64,000 nucleotides of DNA from Streptomyces caelestis (GCF_014205255.1 NZ_JACHNE010000001.1:620001-684000); one strand, 5' to 3'. Shown: positions 16,080-25,710, counted from the stretch's first letter. Notes: generated from the sequence alone by a model not told the origin. Made by a program: numbers and translations.

Positions 16080-17504
16080 GTGCTGCTAGCGGGCCGCTAC
16101 CGGCTGGACGTTGAGATCGGGCGCGGCGGAATGGGAGAGGTCTGGCGTGCGTACGACGAGACGCTCGCCAGAGCGGTGGCCGTCAAGCTGCTGCTGCCTC
16201 AGGACACGGACGCGACGGCGGCCTCCCGGTTCCGCCTGGAGGCCCAGACGGCCGGACGTCTCAACCATCCCAACGTGGTCGGAGTCCTGGACTTCGGCGA
16301 GTACGACAACCGGCTGTACCTGGTGATGGAGCTGGTCGAGGGCGACAGTCTCGCCCGGGTGCTGTCCGTCTCCGGCGCGCTCCCCGCCGAGCGGGTGGCG
16401 GTGCTCGCCGCCCAGGCCGCCGCCGGACTCGCCGCCGCGCACCAGCAGGGCATCGTGCACCGGGACGTCAAACCCGCCAACCTCCTGCTGGACGCGGGCG
16501 GCACGCTGAAGATCGGCGACTTCGGCATCGCGCGCTTCCTCGACGACCCGGGCGCCGCGCTCACCGCCACCGGCCAGATCGTCGGCACCGGGCTCTACCT
16601 AGCGCCCGAACGGGCCCTGGGCCGGCCCGCGGGCCCCGCCTCCGACATGTACTCCCTGGGGTGCGTGCTGTACCAGCTCCTCAGCGGCCGCCCGCCGTTC
16701 CAGGCCGACACCGCCGTCGCGCTCCTCCACCAGCACCTCGACAACGCCCCCGTACCGCCCCGCGAGCTCGGTGTCGCCGGTCTGCCGCCGGCCTTCGAGA
16801 GCTACCTCCTCGCCCTGCTCGCCAAGCAGCCCGAGGACCGGCCCACGGCGCAGCAGGCCGCCGAGTGGTTCGCCGCCGGCGCCTGGCGGGGGCTGCCCGA
16901 GCCGCTGCCGGAGGCGGCGTCCCCGGTGCGGCCCTCGGGGCCGGGACCGTACGCGGCGTCCCCGGTGCCCTCCTCCGGGCCGGGGCCGTACGCGGCAGCC
17001 GACACCGGCAGCCCGACCACGTACGCGCTGCCCACGGGGTCCCGCACCGCCCCGAACGGGCGGTCACGTCGCGCCGCACCCCGCAACGGCCTCGGCAACC
17101 ACCGGAGAACGGCCGCGACGGTGGCCGGCGCGGCACTGTTCCTCGCCGCGATGCTCGCCGGCATGCTGTGGTTCTCGCCCGACAACACCGCGACGGAGGG
17201 CACGGAACCCGACGCGTCCCCGTCCGCGAGCAGCCCGGCCGCCACCCCGCCGGCCGACTCCGCCGACCCCCTCGCGTCCGCCCCGGCGACCGCCACGACT
17301 CCGACCGTCGGCTCGGTGGCCGATGTCTCCCCCTCCCCCACGGCACCCGATACCCCGGCCCCCACCGAACCGACGCCCGGCCCCACCAGCCCGCCGCAGG
17401 AGGCGAGCGGCAGTTCGCCGGAGAAGGCGGACAAGCCCCAGCAGGAACAGCCTCCGCGGGCCGGGGAGCACGGGGAGAACGATGACGACGAGGGCGACGA
17501 CTGA
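16080..17504 (+). CDS. PknB-type Ser/Thr protein kinase without sensor domain
   Basis: 474 residues. The N-terminal kinase domain (1-270) has the P-loop GRGGMGEVW, Lys36, the catalytic loop HRDVKPANLL (near 126), DFG (near 147) and an activation segment ending GTGLYLAPER. A proline-rich linker contains a near-duplicate GPGPYAASP / GPGPYAAAD. One membrane span lies at about 347-366, followed by a Pro/Ser/Thr-rich extracellular tail that ends acidic. There are no PASTA repeats, so the ligand, if any, is not muropeptide through PASTA. GTG start behind GAGGACGA. It stands alone, with about 240 bases of gene-free sequence before it. Confidence 0.93.
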   Translation: MLLAGRYRLDVEIGRGGMGEVWRAYDETLARAVAVKLLLPQDTDATAASRFRLEAQTAGRLNHPNVVGVLDFGEYDNRLYLVMELVEGDSLARVLSVSGALPAERVAVLAAQAAAGLAAAHQQGIVHRDVKPANLLLDAGGTLKIGDFGIARFLDDPGAALTATGQIVGTGLYLAPERALGRPAGPASDMYSLGCVLYQLLSGRPPFQADTAVALLHQHLDNAPVPPRELGVAGLPPAFESYLLALLAKQPEDRPTAQQAAEWFAAGAWRGLPEPLPEAASPVRPSGPGPYAASPVPSSGPGPYAAADTGSPTTYALPTGSRTAPNGRSRRAAPRNGLGNHRRTAATVAGAALFLAAMLAGMLWFSPDNTATEGTEPDASPSASSPAATPPADSADPLASAPATATTPTVGSVADVSPSPTAPDTPAPTEPTPGPTSPPQEASGSSPEKADKPQQEQPPRAGEHGENDDDEGDD

Positions 17505-17604
17505 GCCGTCCCGCGCCGGTGTGCAAGCGGTCGCTCCCTCACGCGCCCCCTTGCGCGCCCCCTCGGCTGGCTTGTCATGGCCCTTATCTCGGCATTACTG
17601 TCAC

Positions 17605-17862
17605 CACGCCTTGGTGAACGGGAAATCCGGTGTGATGCCGGTGCGGCCCTCGCCACTGTGATCGGGAAGTCCGGCTCCAGCCCTCGCGGGCAGCCACTGG
17701 GTCCTAGGGCCCTGGCGTCACATTCCCGTCTGCCGCGCGCCAGACGCCGCGCGGCCCGCCCTTCGGGCGGACGACGGGAAGGTGACGCCAGGGCTTAGGG
17801 ACCCGGGAAGGCGGAGCACGGGCGGTGGGACCCGTGAGCCAGGAGACCGGCCAAGGCGCGTC
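17605..17862 (+). promoter_or_regulatory. Cobalamin riboswitch with a long peripheral hairpin
   Basis: The conserved elements occur in order: GGTGAACGGGAA, CCGGTGTGATGCCGG, GCCACTGTGA, CAGCCACTGGG and finally the B12-box AGCCAGGAGACC (17837-17848). Between the last two an expansion of roughly 95 bases forms a nearly perfect 20-bp stem (arms near 17701-17720 and 17780-17799) that encloses further GC-rich hairpins, including CCGCCC-TTC-GGGCGG. It precedes cbiM by about 40 bases. Binding of adenosylcobalamin would be expected to switch off the cobalt importer genes, probably at translation initiation. Confidence 0.93.
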
Positions 17863-17899
17863 AACCATCCACGAGGTGCTGGAGAGGGTCTGCTGAGCC

Positions 17900-18601
17900 A
17901 TGCACATTGCCGAGGGTTTCCTGCCTCCGACGCACGCGGCCGCCTGGGCTGCCGCGTCTGCGCCGTTCGTCGTCCACGGGGTCCGGTCGCTCACCCGTGA
18001 GGTGCGCGAGCACCCCGAGAGCACCCTGCTCCTCGGCGCTTCCGGCGCCTTCACGTTCGTCCTGTCCGCCCTGAAACTGCCGTCCGTCACCGGCAGTTGC
18101 TCCCACCCCACCGGCACGGGTCTGGGAGCCATCCTGTTCCGGCCGCCCGTCATGGCGGTGCTGGGCACCATCACCCTGCTCTTCCAGGCACTCCTGCTCG
18201 CGCACGGCGGTCTGACGACGCTCGGCGCCAACGTCTTCTCCATGGCGATCGCGGGGCCCTGGGCGGGATACGCGGTGTACCGGCTGCTGCGGCGCTACGG
18301 CGTGCGGCTGATGGTCGCCGTGTTCTTCGCCGCGTTCGTCGCCGACCTGTCCACCTACTGCGTCACCAGCGTGCAGCTGGCGCTCGCGTTCCCCGACCCG
18401 GGCAGCGGGTTCCTGGGCGCGCTCGGTAAGTTCGGCTCCATCTTCGCCGTCACCCAGATCCCGCTCGCGGTGAGCGAGGGCCTGCTGACGGTGCTCGTGA
18501 TGCGGCTGCTGGTGCAGTCCAGCAAGGGCGAACTGACCCGGCTGGGTGTGCTCATCGCCGACAAGCAGTCCCGCAGCGAGACCGAGGCGGTCGCCCGATG
18601 A
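17900..18601 (+). CDS. cbiM: Cobalt ECF transporter, CbiM substrate-specificity subunit
   Basis: 233 residues starting MHIAEGFL. The N-terminal Met-His pair is the metal-chelating signature of CbiM/NikM, and the [16 protein letters not shown] and [19 protein letters not shown] blocks are family hallmarks. About seven membrane spans. It binds Co(II) and hands it to the energising module CbiQO. It is first in cbiMNQO and overlaps cbiN by four bases (ATGA). The upstream cobalamin riboswitch makes cobalt, not nickel, the likely substrate. The family assignment is very secure. Confidence 0.97.
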   Translation: MHIAEGFLPPTHAAAWAAASAPFVVHGVRSLTREVREHPESTLLLGASGAFTFVLSALKLPSVTGSCSHPTGTGLGAILFRPPVMAVLGTITLLFQALLLAHGGLTTLGANVFSMAIAGPWAGYAVYRLLRRYGVRLMVAVFFAAFVADLSTYCVTSVQLALAFPDPGSGFLGALGKFGSIFAVTQIPLAVSEGLLTVLVMRLLVQSSKGELTRLGVLIADKQSRSETEAVAR

Positions 18602-18966
18602 GCAGGAACACGAAGATCAACGTCCTGCTGCTGCTCGCCGTGGCCGCGCTCGCCGTGCTGCCACTCGCGCTCGGCCTCGGCGACCACAAGGAGGAGCCCT
18701 TCACCGGCGCCGACGGCGAGGCGGAGACGGCGATCACCGAGATCGAGCCGGACTACAAGCCCTGGTTCTCGCCCCTGTACGAGCCGCCGTCCGGTGAGAT
18801 CGAGTCGGCGCTGTTCTCCCTCCAGGCGGCGCTCGGCGCCGGTGTCCTCGCCTACTACTTCGGTCTGCACCGGGGCAGGCGGCAGGGTGAGCGGCGGGCA
18901 CGGGAGCGGGACTCCGCAAGCCGGGCGGCGGGCACCGCCGAGGAGTCCACGGCCGAAAGGGCCTGA
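18598..18966 (+). CDS. cbiN: Cobalt ECF transporter, CbiN subunit
   Basis: 122 residues: an N-terminal span ([20 protein letters not shown]), an extracytoplasmic loop with [22 protein letters not shown], and a second span ([13 protein letters not shown]). The loop motif GADG...I..I.P.Y.PW is diagnostic of CbiN, which inserts into CbiM to gate metal loading. The C-terminal tail is charged and longer than in many homologues. Start codon overlaps the cbiM stop. Confidence 0.96.
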   Translation: MSRNTKINVLLLLAVAALAVLPLALGLGDHKEEPFTGADGEAETAITEIEPDYKPWFSPLYEPPSGEIESALFSLQAALGAGVLAYYFGLHRGRRQGERRARERDSASRAAGTAEESTAERA

Positions 18967-18971
18967 GCCGC

Positions 18972-19715
18972 GTGCTGCCGATCGACGCGGCGGCGCACAG
19001 CAGTCGCTGGCGCCACCGCCATCCCGTGGACAAGGCCGTGCTCGGGCTGGGTCTGACCGCGCTGGCGATCTCGCTGCCGCCCTGGCCGGGAGCGGCTCTG
19101 GTGCTGCTGACCGCCCTGGTGGTGCTGCTGGGTCCGGCGGGCGTGCCCTGGCGCCGGCTGTGGCGGGCCTACCGGGTGCCGTTGGGTTTCTGTGTGACGG
19201 GCGCGTTGACGCTGCTCGTGCAGGTCGGCGGGCCGGAGGGCTTCGTCTCCCTCGCCGGTGACGGGCCGCTGCGGGCCGGGGAGTTGCTGCTGCGCACCTC
19301 GGCGGCCTCCCTGGGGGTGCTGCTGTTCGCGTTCACCACGCCCATGTCCGACCTGCTGCCGCGTCTGGTGCGGGCCGGGGTGCCCGCGCCGGTCGTCGAC
19401 GTCGCGCTGGTGACGTACCGCATGAGCTTCCTGCTGCTGGACTCGGTGCGCCGGGTCCGTGACGCGCAGGCCGCCCGGCTCGGCCACACCACGCGGGCCG
19501 CCGCCTGGCGTTCGCTGGGCGGTCTCGGCGCCACCGCGTTCGTCCGGGCCTTCGACCGGGCGGTCCGCCTCCAGGCCGGTCTCGCCGGGCGCGGCTACGA
19601 CGGCACCCTGCGCGTCCTGGTGGCCGAGGCCCGCGTCTCCGTCCGCTTCACGGCCGCCAGTTGCGTGCTCCTCGCGGCGCTGGCCGTCCTCACCTTCGTA
19701 CTGAAAGGCCGCTGA
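18972..19715 (+). CDS. cbiQ: Cobalt ECF transporter, CbiQ transmembrane subunit
   Basis: 247 residues from a GTG five bases after the cbiN stop. The N-terminus MLPIDAAAHSSRWRHRHPVDKAVLGLGLTALA and the coupling motifs AAQARLG-like (RDAQAARLGH, about residue 163) and LAGRGYDG (about residue 205) are those of the T-component that links CbiM/CbiN to the ATPase. Five or six membrane spans. It is translationally coupled to cbiO downstream (1 base between genes). Confidence 0.94.
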   Translation: MLPIDAAAHSSRWRHRHPVDKAVLGLGLTALAISLPPWPGAALVLLTALVVLLGPAGVPWRRLWRAYRVPLGFCVTGALTLLVQVGGPEGFVSLAGDGPLRAGELLLRTSAASLGVLLFAFTTPMSDLLPRLVRAGVPAPVVDVALVTYRMSFLLLDSVRRVRDAQAARLGHTTRAAAWRSLGGLGATAFVRAFDRAVRLQAGLAGRGYDGTLRVLVAEARVSVRFTAASCVLLAALAVLTFVLKGR

Positions 19716-19716
19716 C

Positions 19717-20571
19717 ATGAGCGAGCCCGCCCTCGTCGCCCTGCGGGGCGCGTCCTTCGCCTACGAGGACGGCCCGGCCGTGCTCAGCGGACTCGACTTC
19801 GAGATCCGCGAGGGGCGCGCGCTCGCGCTGCTCGGCCGCAACGGCAGCGGCAAGACCACGCTGATGCGGCTCCTCAGCGGCGGACTGAAGCCGCACGCGG
19901 GCCGGTTGACGGTCGACGGGCAGCCGGTGACGTACGACCGCAAGGGCCTGACCCGGCTGCGGACGACCGTCCAGCTGGTGGTGCAGGACCCGGACGATCA
20001 GCTCTTCGCGGCGTCCGTCGAGCAGGACGTGTCGTTCGGGCCGCTGAACCTCGGTCTGGACGACACGGAGGTGCGGGCGCGGGTGGCGCAGGCGCTCGCC
20101 GCCCTGGACATCACCGCCCTGGCCGACCGGCCCACCCATCTGCTCTCCTACGGACAGCGCAAACGCACCGCCATCGCGGGCGCGGTCGCCATGCGGCCCC
20201 GTGTTCTCGTCCTCGACGAGCCGACGGCCGGACTCGACCCCGACGGCCAGGAACGGCTCCTCACCACGCTCGACGGACTCCGCGAGACCGGCACCACGGT
20301 GGTGATGGCAACTCACGACGTCGACCTCGCCCTGCGCTGGGCCGACGACGCGGCGCTCCTCACCCCGTCCGGGGTCCGCACCGGGACCGCCCCCGAGGCG
20401 CTGTCCCGCACCGATCTCCTCCGGGAGGCGGGCCTGCGACTGCCCTGGGGTGCCGCCGCGGCGGAACTCCTGCGCGCGCAGGGGCTGTTGACCGGCACGG
20501 AGCCGGGGCCACGTACGCCTGCCGAACTCGCCGCCCTCACGGCCGGACGGCCGGGGGCGCACGGAGGCTGA
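19717..20571 (+). CDS. cbiO: Cobalt ECF transporter, CbiO ATP-binding subunit
   Basis: 284-residue ABC ATPase with Walker A GRNGSGKTTL, Q-loop VVQDPDDQLFAASVEQDV (the DPDDQLF block is typical of ECF ATPases), signature LLSYGQRKR, Walker B VLVLDEPTAGLD and the switch His in MATHDVD. Only one ATPase gene is present, so a homodimer drives transport. Last gene of the riboswitch-controlled operon. The tail after residue 245 is poorly conserved. Confidence 0.95.
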   Translation: MSEPALVALRGASFAYEDGPAVLSGLDFEIREGRALALLGRNGSGKTTLMRLLSGGLKPHAGRLTVDGQPVTYDRKGLTRLRTTVQLVVQDPDDQLFAASVEQDVSFGPLNLGLDDTEVRARVAQALAALDITALADRPTHLLSYGQRKRTAIAGAVAMRPRVLVLDEPTAGLDPDGQERLLTTLDGLRETGTTVVMATHDVDLALRWADDAALLTPSGVRTGTAPEALSRTDLLREAGLRLPWGAAAAELLRAQGLLTGTEPGPRTPAELAALTAGRPGAHGG

Positions 20572-20840
20572 GGGTCGCCCCTCTTCGTCGCCACGCGGGC
20601 TCGCCCAGAGGCCCGGGCGGCGGCCGCCCAGAGGTGGACGGCCGCCTCGCGGATGCGGTGCTGAAGCCGGCATCGGGAACCAGCCGATCGGGGATCAGAC
20701 GCGGTGCCTCGGAATGCCGAGGGGTCGGTGGCCGGGCTCGCCGCCTCCGTCGCGCAGCGGCTCACGGGGGGCGGACGGCGACAATCCCGCGCGCGTCACG
20801 CGTGCGCCGTCGAGAGCGTGCCGAAGCGGAGTGGCCTCGG

Positions 20841-22019
20841 TCAGTCGAAGTAGGACTGGAGCAGGCCGCGGCGCCGGACGTCGAGCGTCGCGCAGTGGAA
20901 CGAGCCGCCGAACGGCGAGTAGTGCAGCAGGTCGCACGGGATGGGCTCGAAGCCCCACTTCTCCAGGGCGCGCAGCATGCCGGTGTGGTGCCGCTCCGCG
21001 ATCACCCGCCGTTCGTCGATCATGAGGACGTTCATGCTGAGCCACTTGCCGCACATCGACGTCACCTTGAGCAGGGCCTCGTCGATCGGGTCGGGCTCGG
21101 GGGCCACCAGGACGTCCCAGGAGCTCAGGATGTCGGGCAGTCGGTCGACGTCGATGTACTCGGGGTTGACCAGCACCTTTCCGGGCGCGAGCAGGACGAA
21201 CGTCGTGTCGATGTGCATGGGTGTGCGGCAGCGGCTCTCGATCTCGTGGATGCGGTACTCCGGCCCGAGATGGCGGCGCAGCCAGTCGACGCCCATCCGG
21301 TTGGTGACGTTGCTGCGCGTGACGAACAGGTCCCGTCCGGCCCGGACGAAGTCCGCCGCGTCGAAGACGGGCTCGAACTCGGTGAGGATGTACCGCATCG
21401 GCTCGCCGTCCTTCGGGATCCGGAAGTCCGGATCGAACAGCTCGTCCGTGAGCTGCGGCTTGGGTGCCGCCGTCCAGCGCGCGCCGCGTCGGAAGTAGTC
21501 CTTGAGAATCGGGCGGTAGGAGTGGGTCTCGAAGTACCGGCACGGCCAGGCCATCGGGGTTTCGATGATCTCCTCGCCGATCACGAGCATGCTGTCCCGC
21601 GGGCAGGTGTTGCAGAAGCCCCGTGAGGTCCAGTCCGGGGTGCCGAAGCGGCGCCGGTGGTCGACCGCGTCCGGCCGCCTGACCGTGACGCCGAGGGACT
21701 CCAGCAGGGCGACGAACCCGTCGATCTCCTGCTGGGCCTGCTCGACGAGCACGCGCGGATACCGGAAGCCGGCGGCGAGGCCCTGCAGCCGTCCGGCCCA
21801 GGGCGGCACGTTGCAGGTGACCACCGGGTGGTCGGAGGGGATCGTCGCGCCCTCGAGACGCCCGACGATGATCTCCTCGAGCGGATCCCACTCGGTGTGC
21901 GAGTTCACCGGAGAGACGAGGCGCTCCACGGCCTCGCCGGTCACGGCCGGTGTCTCGGGCCTCCCCATGACGGCCATACCCACCACCTTCGGATCGCAGG
22001 CTTCGGTGATGCACCGCAC
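20841..22019 (-). CDS. Glycine amidinotransferase-like (AGAT/StrB family) enzyme
   Basis: 392 residues. The family transfers the amidino group of arginine to an amine acceptor through a Cys intermediate. The catalytic Cys lies in GGSFHCATLDVRRRG near residue 376, matching GGFHC.T.DVRRRG of human AGAT, with the His in PMHIDTTFVLL and the acidic pair in FDAADFVRAGRDLFV. Several starts are possible; the one used adds a short leader before MAVMGRPETP. No streptomycin-type or creatine-type partner genes are nearby, so the acceptor (glycine, an inosamine or another amine) cannot be chosen. It is divergent from the leaderless gene at 22156. Confidence 0.9.
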   Translation of the reverse strand: MRCITEACDPKVVGMAVMGRPETPAVTGEAVERLVSPVNSHTEWDPLEEIIVGRLEGATIPSDHPVVTCNVPPWAGRLQGLAAGFRYPRVLVEQAQQEIDGFVALLESLGVTVRRPDAVDHRRRFGTPDWTSRGFCNTCPRDSMLVIGEEIIETPMAWPCRYFETHSYRPILKDYFRRGARWTAAPKPQLTDELFDPDFRIPKDGEPMRYILTEFEPVFDAADFVRAGRDLFVTRSNVTNRMGVDWLRRHLGPEYRIHEIESRCRTPMHIDTTFVLLAPGKVLVNPEYIDVDRLPDILSSWDVLVAPEPDPIDEALLKVTSMCGKWLSMNVLMIDERRVIAERHHTGMLRALEKWGFEPIPCDLLHYSPFGGSFHCATLDVRRRGLLQSYFD

Positions 22020-22119
22020 TCACCAGGTTACTCAACGTGGCGTGCCAGTGCTGTCCACGTCAACACTCCTGCCCACCCGCGTCGGCCGCATGGGTGAGCC
22101 GGTGCGTTTCGGAAAACGC

Positions 22120-22149
22120 TTGTCCGTCCTCGCGGCGCAGCACTACGTT
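22120..22149 (+). promoter_or_regulatory. Promoter of the maleylpyruvate isomerase-like gene
   Basis: TTGTCC (22120-22125) and TACGTT (22144-22149) are separated by 18 bp, and the GTG start at 22156 lies seven bases after the -10 box, indicating a leaderless transcript. Confidence 0.55.
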
Positions 22150-22155
22150 GCCGAG

Positions 22156-22812
22156 GTGGATCTCTTCGCACGCTCCTGGACGGCGTTGCGCGCCGCGGTC
22201 GCCGACCTGTCCGACGAGGACTTCTCCCGGCCGTCCGGCTGTACCGGCTGGCTGGTGCGGGACCTGGTGTGCCATCTGGTCATCGACGCGCAGGACGTCC
22301 TGATCACCCTCGCCACCCCCGCCGACGGGGAGCCGACCCGGGACGCGCTGACCTACTGGGAGATCTCCGGCACGCCGCCGACCGGAGACGATCCGCTCGA
22401 CGCGCTGACCGTCCGGCTGGCCGCCGCGTACGAGGAACCGCGCCTGCTCACGTTCCACCTGGACGACGTCGGCTCCGCCGCCGGCCGTGCCGCGGAGCTC
22501 GCCGACCCGTCCCTCAGGGTCGGCACCCGTGACGAGGTTCTCACCGTGGGCGACTACCTCTCCACGTACGTCATGGAGTGGACGCTGCACCATCTGGACC
22601 TGATCGCCCACCTCCCGGACGCCGCGCAGCCGCCCGCGGAGGGGCTCGCCCGGTCGCGCGAGATGCTGGAGCGGATCGCCGGGAGCGCGTTCCCCCCGTC
22701 GTTCTCCGACCAGGACGCGCTGCTGGTCGGCACGGGGCGGCGGGCGCCGACCGACGAGGAACAGGCCGAACTCGGCGAACTGTCCTCGAAGCTCCCGCTG
22801 TACCTGGGCTGA
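22156..22812 (+). CDS. Maleylpyruvate isomerase/DinB-like family protein
   Basis: 218 residues. The N-terminal four-helix domain has the pattern DLSDEDFSRPSGCTGWLVRDLVCHLVIDAQDV, typical of the MDMPI_N mycothiol-dependent maleylpyruvate isomerase group, with the metal-ligand His in the CHL motif; a further VMEWTLHHLDLIAHL supplies other His ligands. Such proteins are mycothiol-dependent transferases or isomerases of often unknown substrate. The GTG at 22156 is favoured by a promoter seven bases upstream and by absence of a ribosome site. Confidence 0.8.
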   Translation: MDLFARSWTALRAAVADLSDEDFSRPSGCTGWLVRDLVCHLVIDAQDVLITLATPADGEPTRDALTYWEISGTPPTGDDPLDALTVRLAAAYEEPRLLTFHLDDVGSAAGRAAELADPSLRVGTRDEVLTVGDYLSTYVMEWTLHHLDLIAHLPDAAQPPAEGLARSREMLERIAGSAFPPSFSDQDALLVGTGRRAPTDEEQAELGELSSKLPLYLG

Positions 22813-22900
22813 GCGGGCGCATCGCACACCAGGCCCGGGAACCCTGAGGCTCCTGGACCTGGTGGAGAGCGTGACGCGGAGGACTTGGCCGGCCGTGATG

Positions 22901-23569
22901 TCAGTGCCGCAGGGCCGGTGCACCGGCCGACGGCGTACGGCGGGTGGCACTGCGGTAGGTGGAGATGCTCAGGGCGAGCAGCCAGTAGCTGAGGATCGCG
23001 CCCATCGAAGCGGTGGTGCCCCAGCCGTTCGCCGCGTAGAAGTCCGCCGGGTCGTTGCCGAAGAACAAGGACGGCACGAAGGCCACGTTGACACCGGCCA
23101 GGACGTACGCGGAGCGGCTGGTCCAGCGCGGCAGCAGGTGCGTACGGGAGATGCCGAAGCCCACCGCTACCAGGAACAGCGTCAGCAGCACACGGCCGAT
23201 CGACCCGTAGAGGATGTAGGTGCCGCTGACCGTGATGGTCGGGTCGATCGGACGGTCGGCGGCGATGACGGCGCCGGCTTCCAGCCCGCTGGAGACCAGG
23301 GTGACCGTCGCGTAGACCAGCCCGGTGGCGAAGGCCATCGAACCGACCCACTCAGAGGCCGGGTTCACCCGCTTGACCAGCTCACGGAAGGCCGTCACGA
23401 ACACGATCAGGAACGCCAGCGAGAAGATCGCGAGCAGCAGCCTGGTGAGGACGTTCGCGTCCGGCGGCGGGCCTGAGTAGATGAAGTACAGCGGTACTTC
23501 GATGATCAGGGCGGCCGCGGCGGCGATGCCGGCGAGGCCCGTCAGGCGCCTGGCGAAGGTCTCGTTCAT
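22901..23569 (-). CDS. DUF4386 family membrane protein
   Basis: 222 residues, six predicted membrane spans. The start MNETFARRLTGLAGIAAAAALIIEVPLYF, a central RVLLTLFLVAVGFGISRTHLLPRW and terminal TTASMGAILSYWLLALSIS fit the DUF4386 family of unknown function. Divergent from the ABC exporter gene, with about 315 bases between them that hold no gene I can support. Confidence 0.8.
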   Translation of the reverse strand: MNETFARRLTGLAGIAAAAALIIEVPLYFIYSGPPPDANVLTRLLLAIFSLAFLIVFVTAFRELVKRVNPASEWVGSMAFATGLVYATVTLVSSGLEAGAVIAADRPIDPTITVSGTYILYGSIGRVLLTLFLVAVGFGISRTHLLPRWTSRSAYVLAGVNVAFVPSLFFGNDPADFYAANGWGTTASMGAILSYWLLALSISTYRSATRRTPSAGAPALRH

Positions 23570-23885
23570 GGGGTCCCCCGAAGTCCGGTGGTGGAGCGTG
23601 TCGTCGGTCCGTTGCCGATGACAGACATGCTGCCGCCCCCGGCCCGTCCCTGGGCCTGGGCACCCGATGCGGGGGTGGCCCTGGCGACACCCCCGCTACG
23701 AGTCCGCCGACCGTGCCTCTTGGCGCTCCCTGCGCACCACCGCCCGGCCGGAAAACACTTGGACTCCGCGGTCGCCGTCGCGGGACACTTCCGGACTCGA
23801 CCCGAATCTCCACACATCCGTTGCGGCGATGGCCCCTGCCCGCACATGCGCGTGGCGGGCGGCCACAGAACGACACAGGGGTGGG

Positions 23886-25700
23886 ATGGAAACGCCTGAT
23901 TCGCGCAGGGTTCAGCCGGGCAAGCGCTCGGTACTTCTCGCACTTCGTTACTACGGACGGGAGTTGGCCCGGCTGCGCCGGCTGACGGCACCCGCGATGC
24001 TGCTCATGGCGCTGGGCAACATCGGACTCCACTACATCGCGCCGCTGATCGTCGCCAAGCTCGTCGGCGACATCGCCGACGACCGGGACGTCACGGTCGA
24101 CTCGACACTGCCGTACGTCCTCGGCTTCGCCGGGGTCCTGCTGCTCGCGGAAGCGCTGTGGCGCGTCGCGATGCACTGCCTCAACCGCCTCGACGCCCTC
24201 GGCATCGAGCACCTGTACGTGATCGGGATGGACGAGCTGTTCGCCAAGGACGCCGCGTTCTTCCACGACAACTTCGCCGGTTCGCTGACCAAGCGGGTCC
24301 TCAGCTTCGCCTCGCGTTTCGAGCAGTTCGTGGACACGCTGGCGTTCCAGATCGTGGGCAGCTTCGTGCCGCTGGTCTTCGGGGCGGTGGTGCTGTGGCG
24401 CTACGAGCCCCTGCTCGTGGTCGGACTGCTGGTGATGATCGCGCTGACCGGGGTGCTGGTCGTACCGCTCATCCGGCGCCGCCAGGCGCTGGTCGACCAG
24501 CGTGAGGAGGCGATCGCCCGGGTGTCGGGCCACGTCGCCGACAGTCTGATGAACATGGACACGGTGCGGGCGTTCGCCGCGGAGGAGCGTGAGGCCGCCG
24601 AGCACCGCTCCCGGGTCGCCACGTCGCGCCGGCTCACGCTGCGGTCGTGGGACTACGGCAATCTCCGCATCGACACGCTGGTCGCGCCGATGTCGGTGCT
24701 GACCAACGCGGTGGGCCTGCTGCTCGCGGTCACGCTCGCCGGGGGCGGGCACGGCGTGGAGGCGATCGTGGTCGCCTTCACCTACTACAGCAACGCGACA
24801 CGGATCATGTTCGAGTTCAACCAGATCTACCGCCGGCTGGAGAGCTCGATGACGGAGGCCGCGCAGTTCACTGAGCTGCTCCTGACACCCCCTACGGTGC
24901 TCGACCCGCCGTCGCCGGAGCCGCTGCGGCCCCGGGCCGCCGACATCCGCTTCGAGAAGGTGACCTTCGCGCACCGGGGTGGCCGGCCGCTCTTCGAGGG
25001 TCTCGACCTGCACGTGCCGAGCGGGGCGCGGATCGGCCTGGTCGGCCGGTCGGGCGGCGGCAAGACTTCCCTCACCCGGCTGCTGTTGCGCATGACGGAC
25101 ATCGACGGCGGCCGCATCCTCGTCGGGGGTCAGGACATCAGCCGGCTGCGCCAGGCCGACCTGCGCAGCCAGATCGCCTACGTGCCGCAGGACCCGGCGA
25201 TGTTCCACCGCACCCTGCGGGACAACATCGCGTTCGCCCGGCCGGAAGCCACCGAGGCCGACATACGCCGGGCGGCCGAGGCGGCCCACGTCACGGAGTT
25301 CGCCGACGCACTGCCGGACGGTTTCGACACCATGGTGGGCGAGCGCGGCGTGAAGCTGTCCGGCGGTCAGCGCCAGCGCGTCGCTCTCGCCCGGGCGATC
25401 CTGCGCGACGCGCCGATCCTGCTGCTCGACGAGGCGACCAGCGCCCTGGACTCGGAGAGCGAGCTCCTCGTGCAGGATGCGCTGTGGCGGCTCATGGACG
25501 GGCGGACCGCGCTGGTGGTGGCGCACCGGCTGAGCACGGTCGCCGGCATGGACCAGCTCGTCGTCCTCGACCGCGGACGGATCGTCGAGCAGGGCACGCA
25601 CCAGGAGTTGCTCGCGATCGACGGCGCCTACGCGAAGCTGTGGCAGCACCAGTCGGGCGGCTTCCTCGACGACACCGCGGGGCGGGCCGAGGTGCTCTGA
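23886..25700 (+). CDS. ABC exporter, fused membrane and ATPase domains
   Basis: 604 residues: six spans in the N-terminal half (type IV exporter fold, about 20-320) and an ATPase domain from about 345, with Walker A GRSGGGKTSL, Q-loop VPQDPAMFHRTLRDNI, signature LSGGQRQRVALARAIL, Walker B ILLLDEATSALD and switch His VVAHRLST. It is an MsbA/multidrug-like half-transporter that would work as a homodimer or with a remote partner. The ATG at 23886 follows AGGGG; the longer upstream frame is not supported. A perfect terminator follows. Confidence 0.93.
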   Translation: METPDSRRVQPGKRSVLLALRYYGRELARLRRLTAPAMLLMALGNIGLHYIAPLIVAKLVGDIADDRDVTVDSTLPYVLGFAGVLLLAEALWRVAMHCLNRLDALGIEHLYVIGMDELFAKDAAFFHDNFAGSLTKRVLSFASRFEQFVDTLAFQIVGSFVPLVFGAVVLWRYEPLLVVGLLVMIALTGVLVVPLIRRRQALVDQREEAIARVSGHVADSLMNMDTVRAFAAEEREAAEHRSRVATSRRLTLRSWDYGNLRIDTLVAPMSVLTNAVGLLLAVTLAGGGHGVEAIVVAFTYYSNATRIMFEFNQIYRRLESSMTEAAQFTELLLTPPTVLDPPSPEPLRPRAADIRFEKVTFAHRGGRPLFEGLDLHVPSGARIGLVGRSGGGKTSLTRLLLRMTDIDGGRILVGGQDISRLRQADLRSQIAYVPQDPAMFHRTLRDNIAFARPEATEADIRRAAEAAHVTEFADALPDGFDTMVGERGVKLSGGQRQRVALARAILRDAPILLLDEATSALDSESELLVQDALWRLMDGRTALVVAHRLSTVAGMDQLVVLDRGRIVEQGTHQELLAIDGAYAKLWQHQSGGFLDDTAGRAEVL

Positions 25701-25710
25701 GCGCGGCGCG

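Noticed and set aside
17900..20571. Nickel rather than cobalt specificity of the importer
   Set aside because: A cobalamin riboswitch precedes the operon and a cbiN gene is present, both favouring cobalt.
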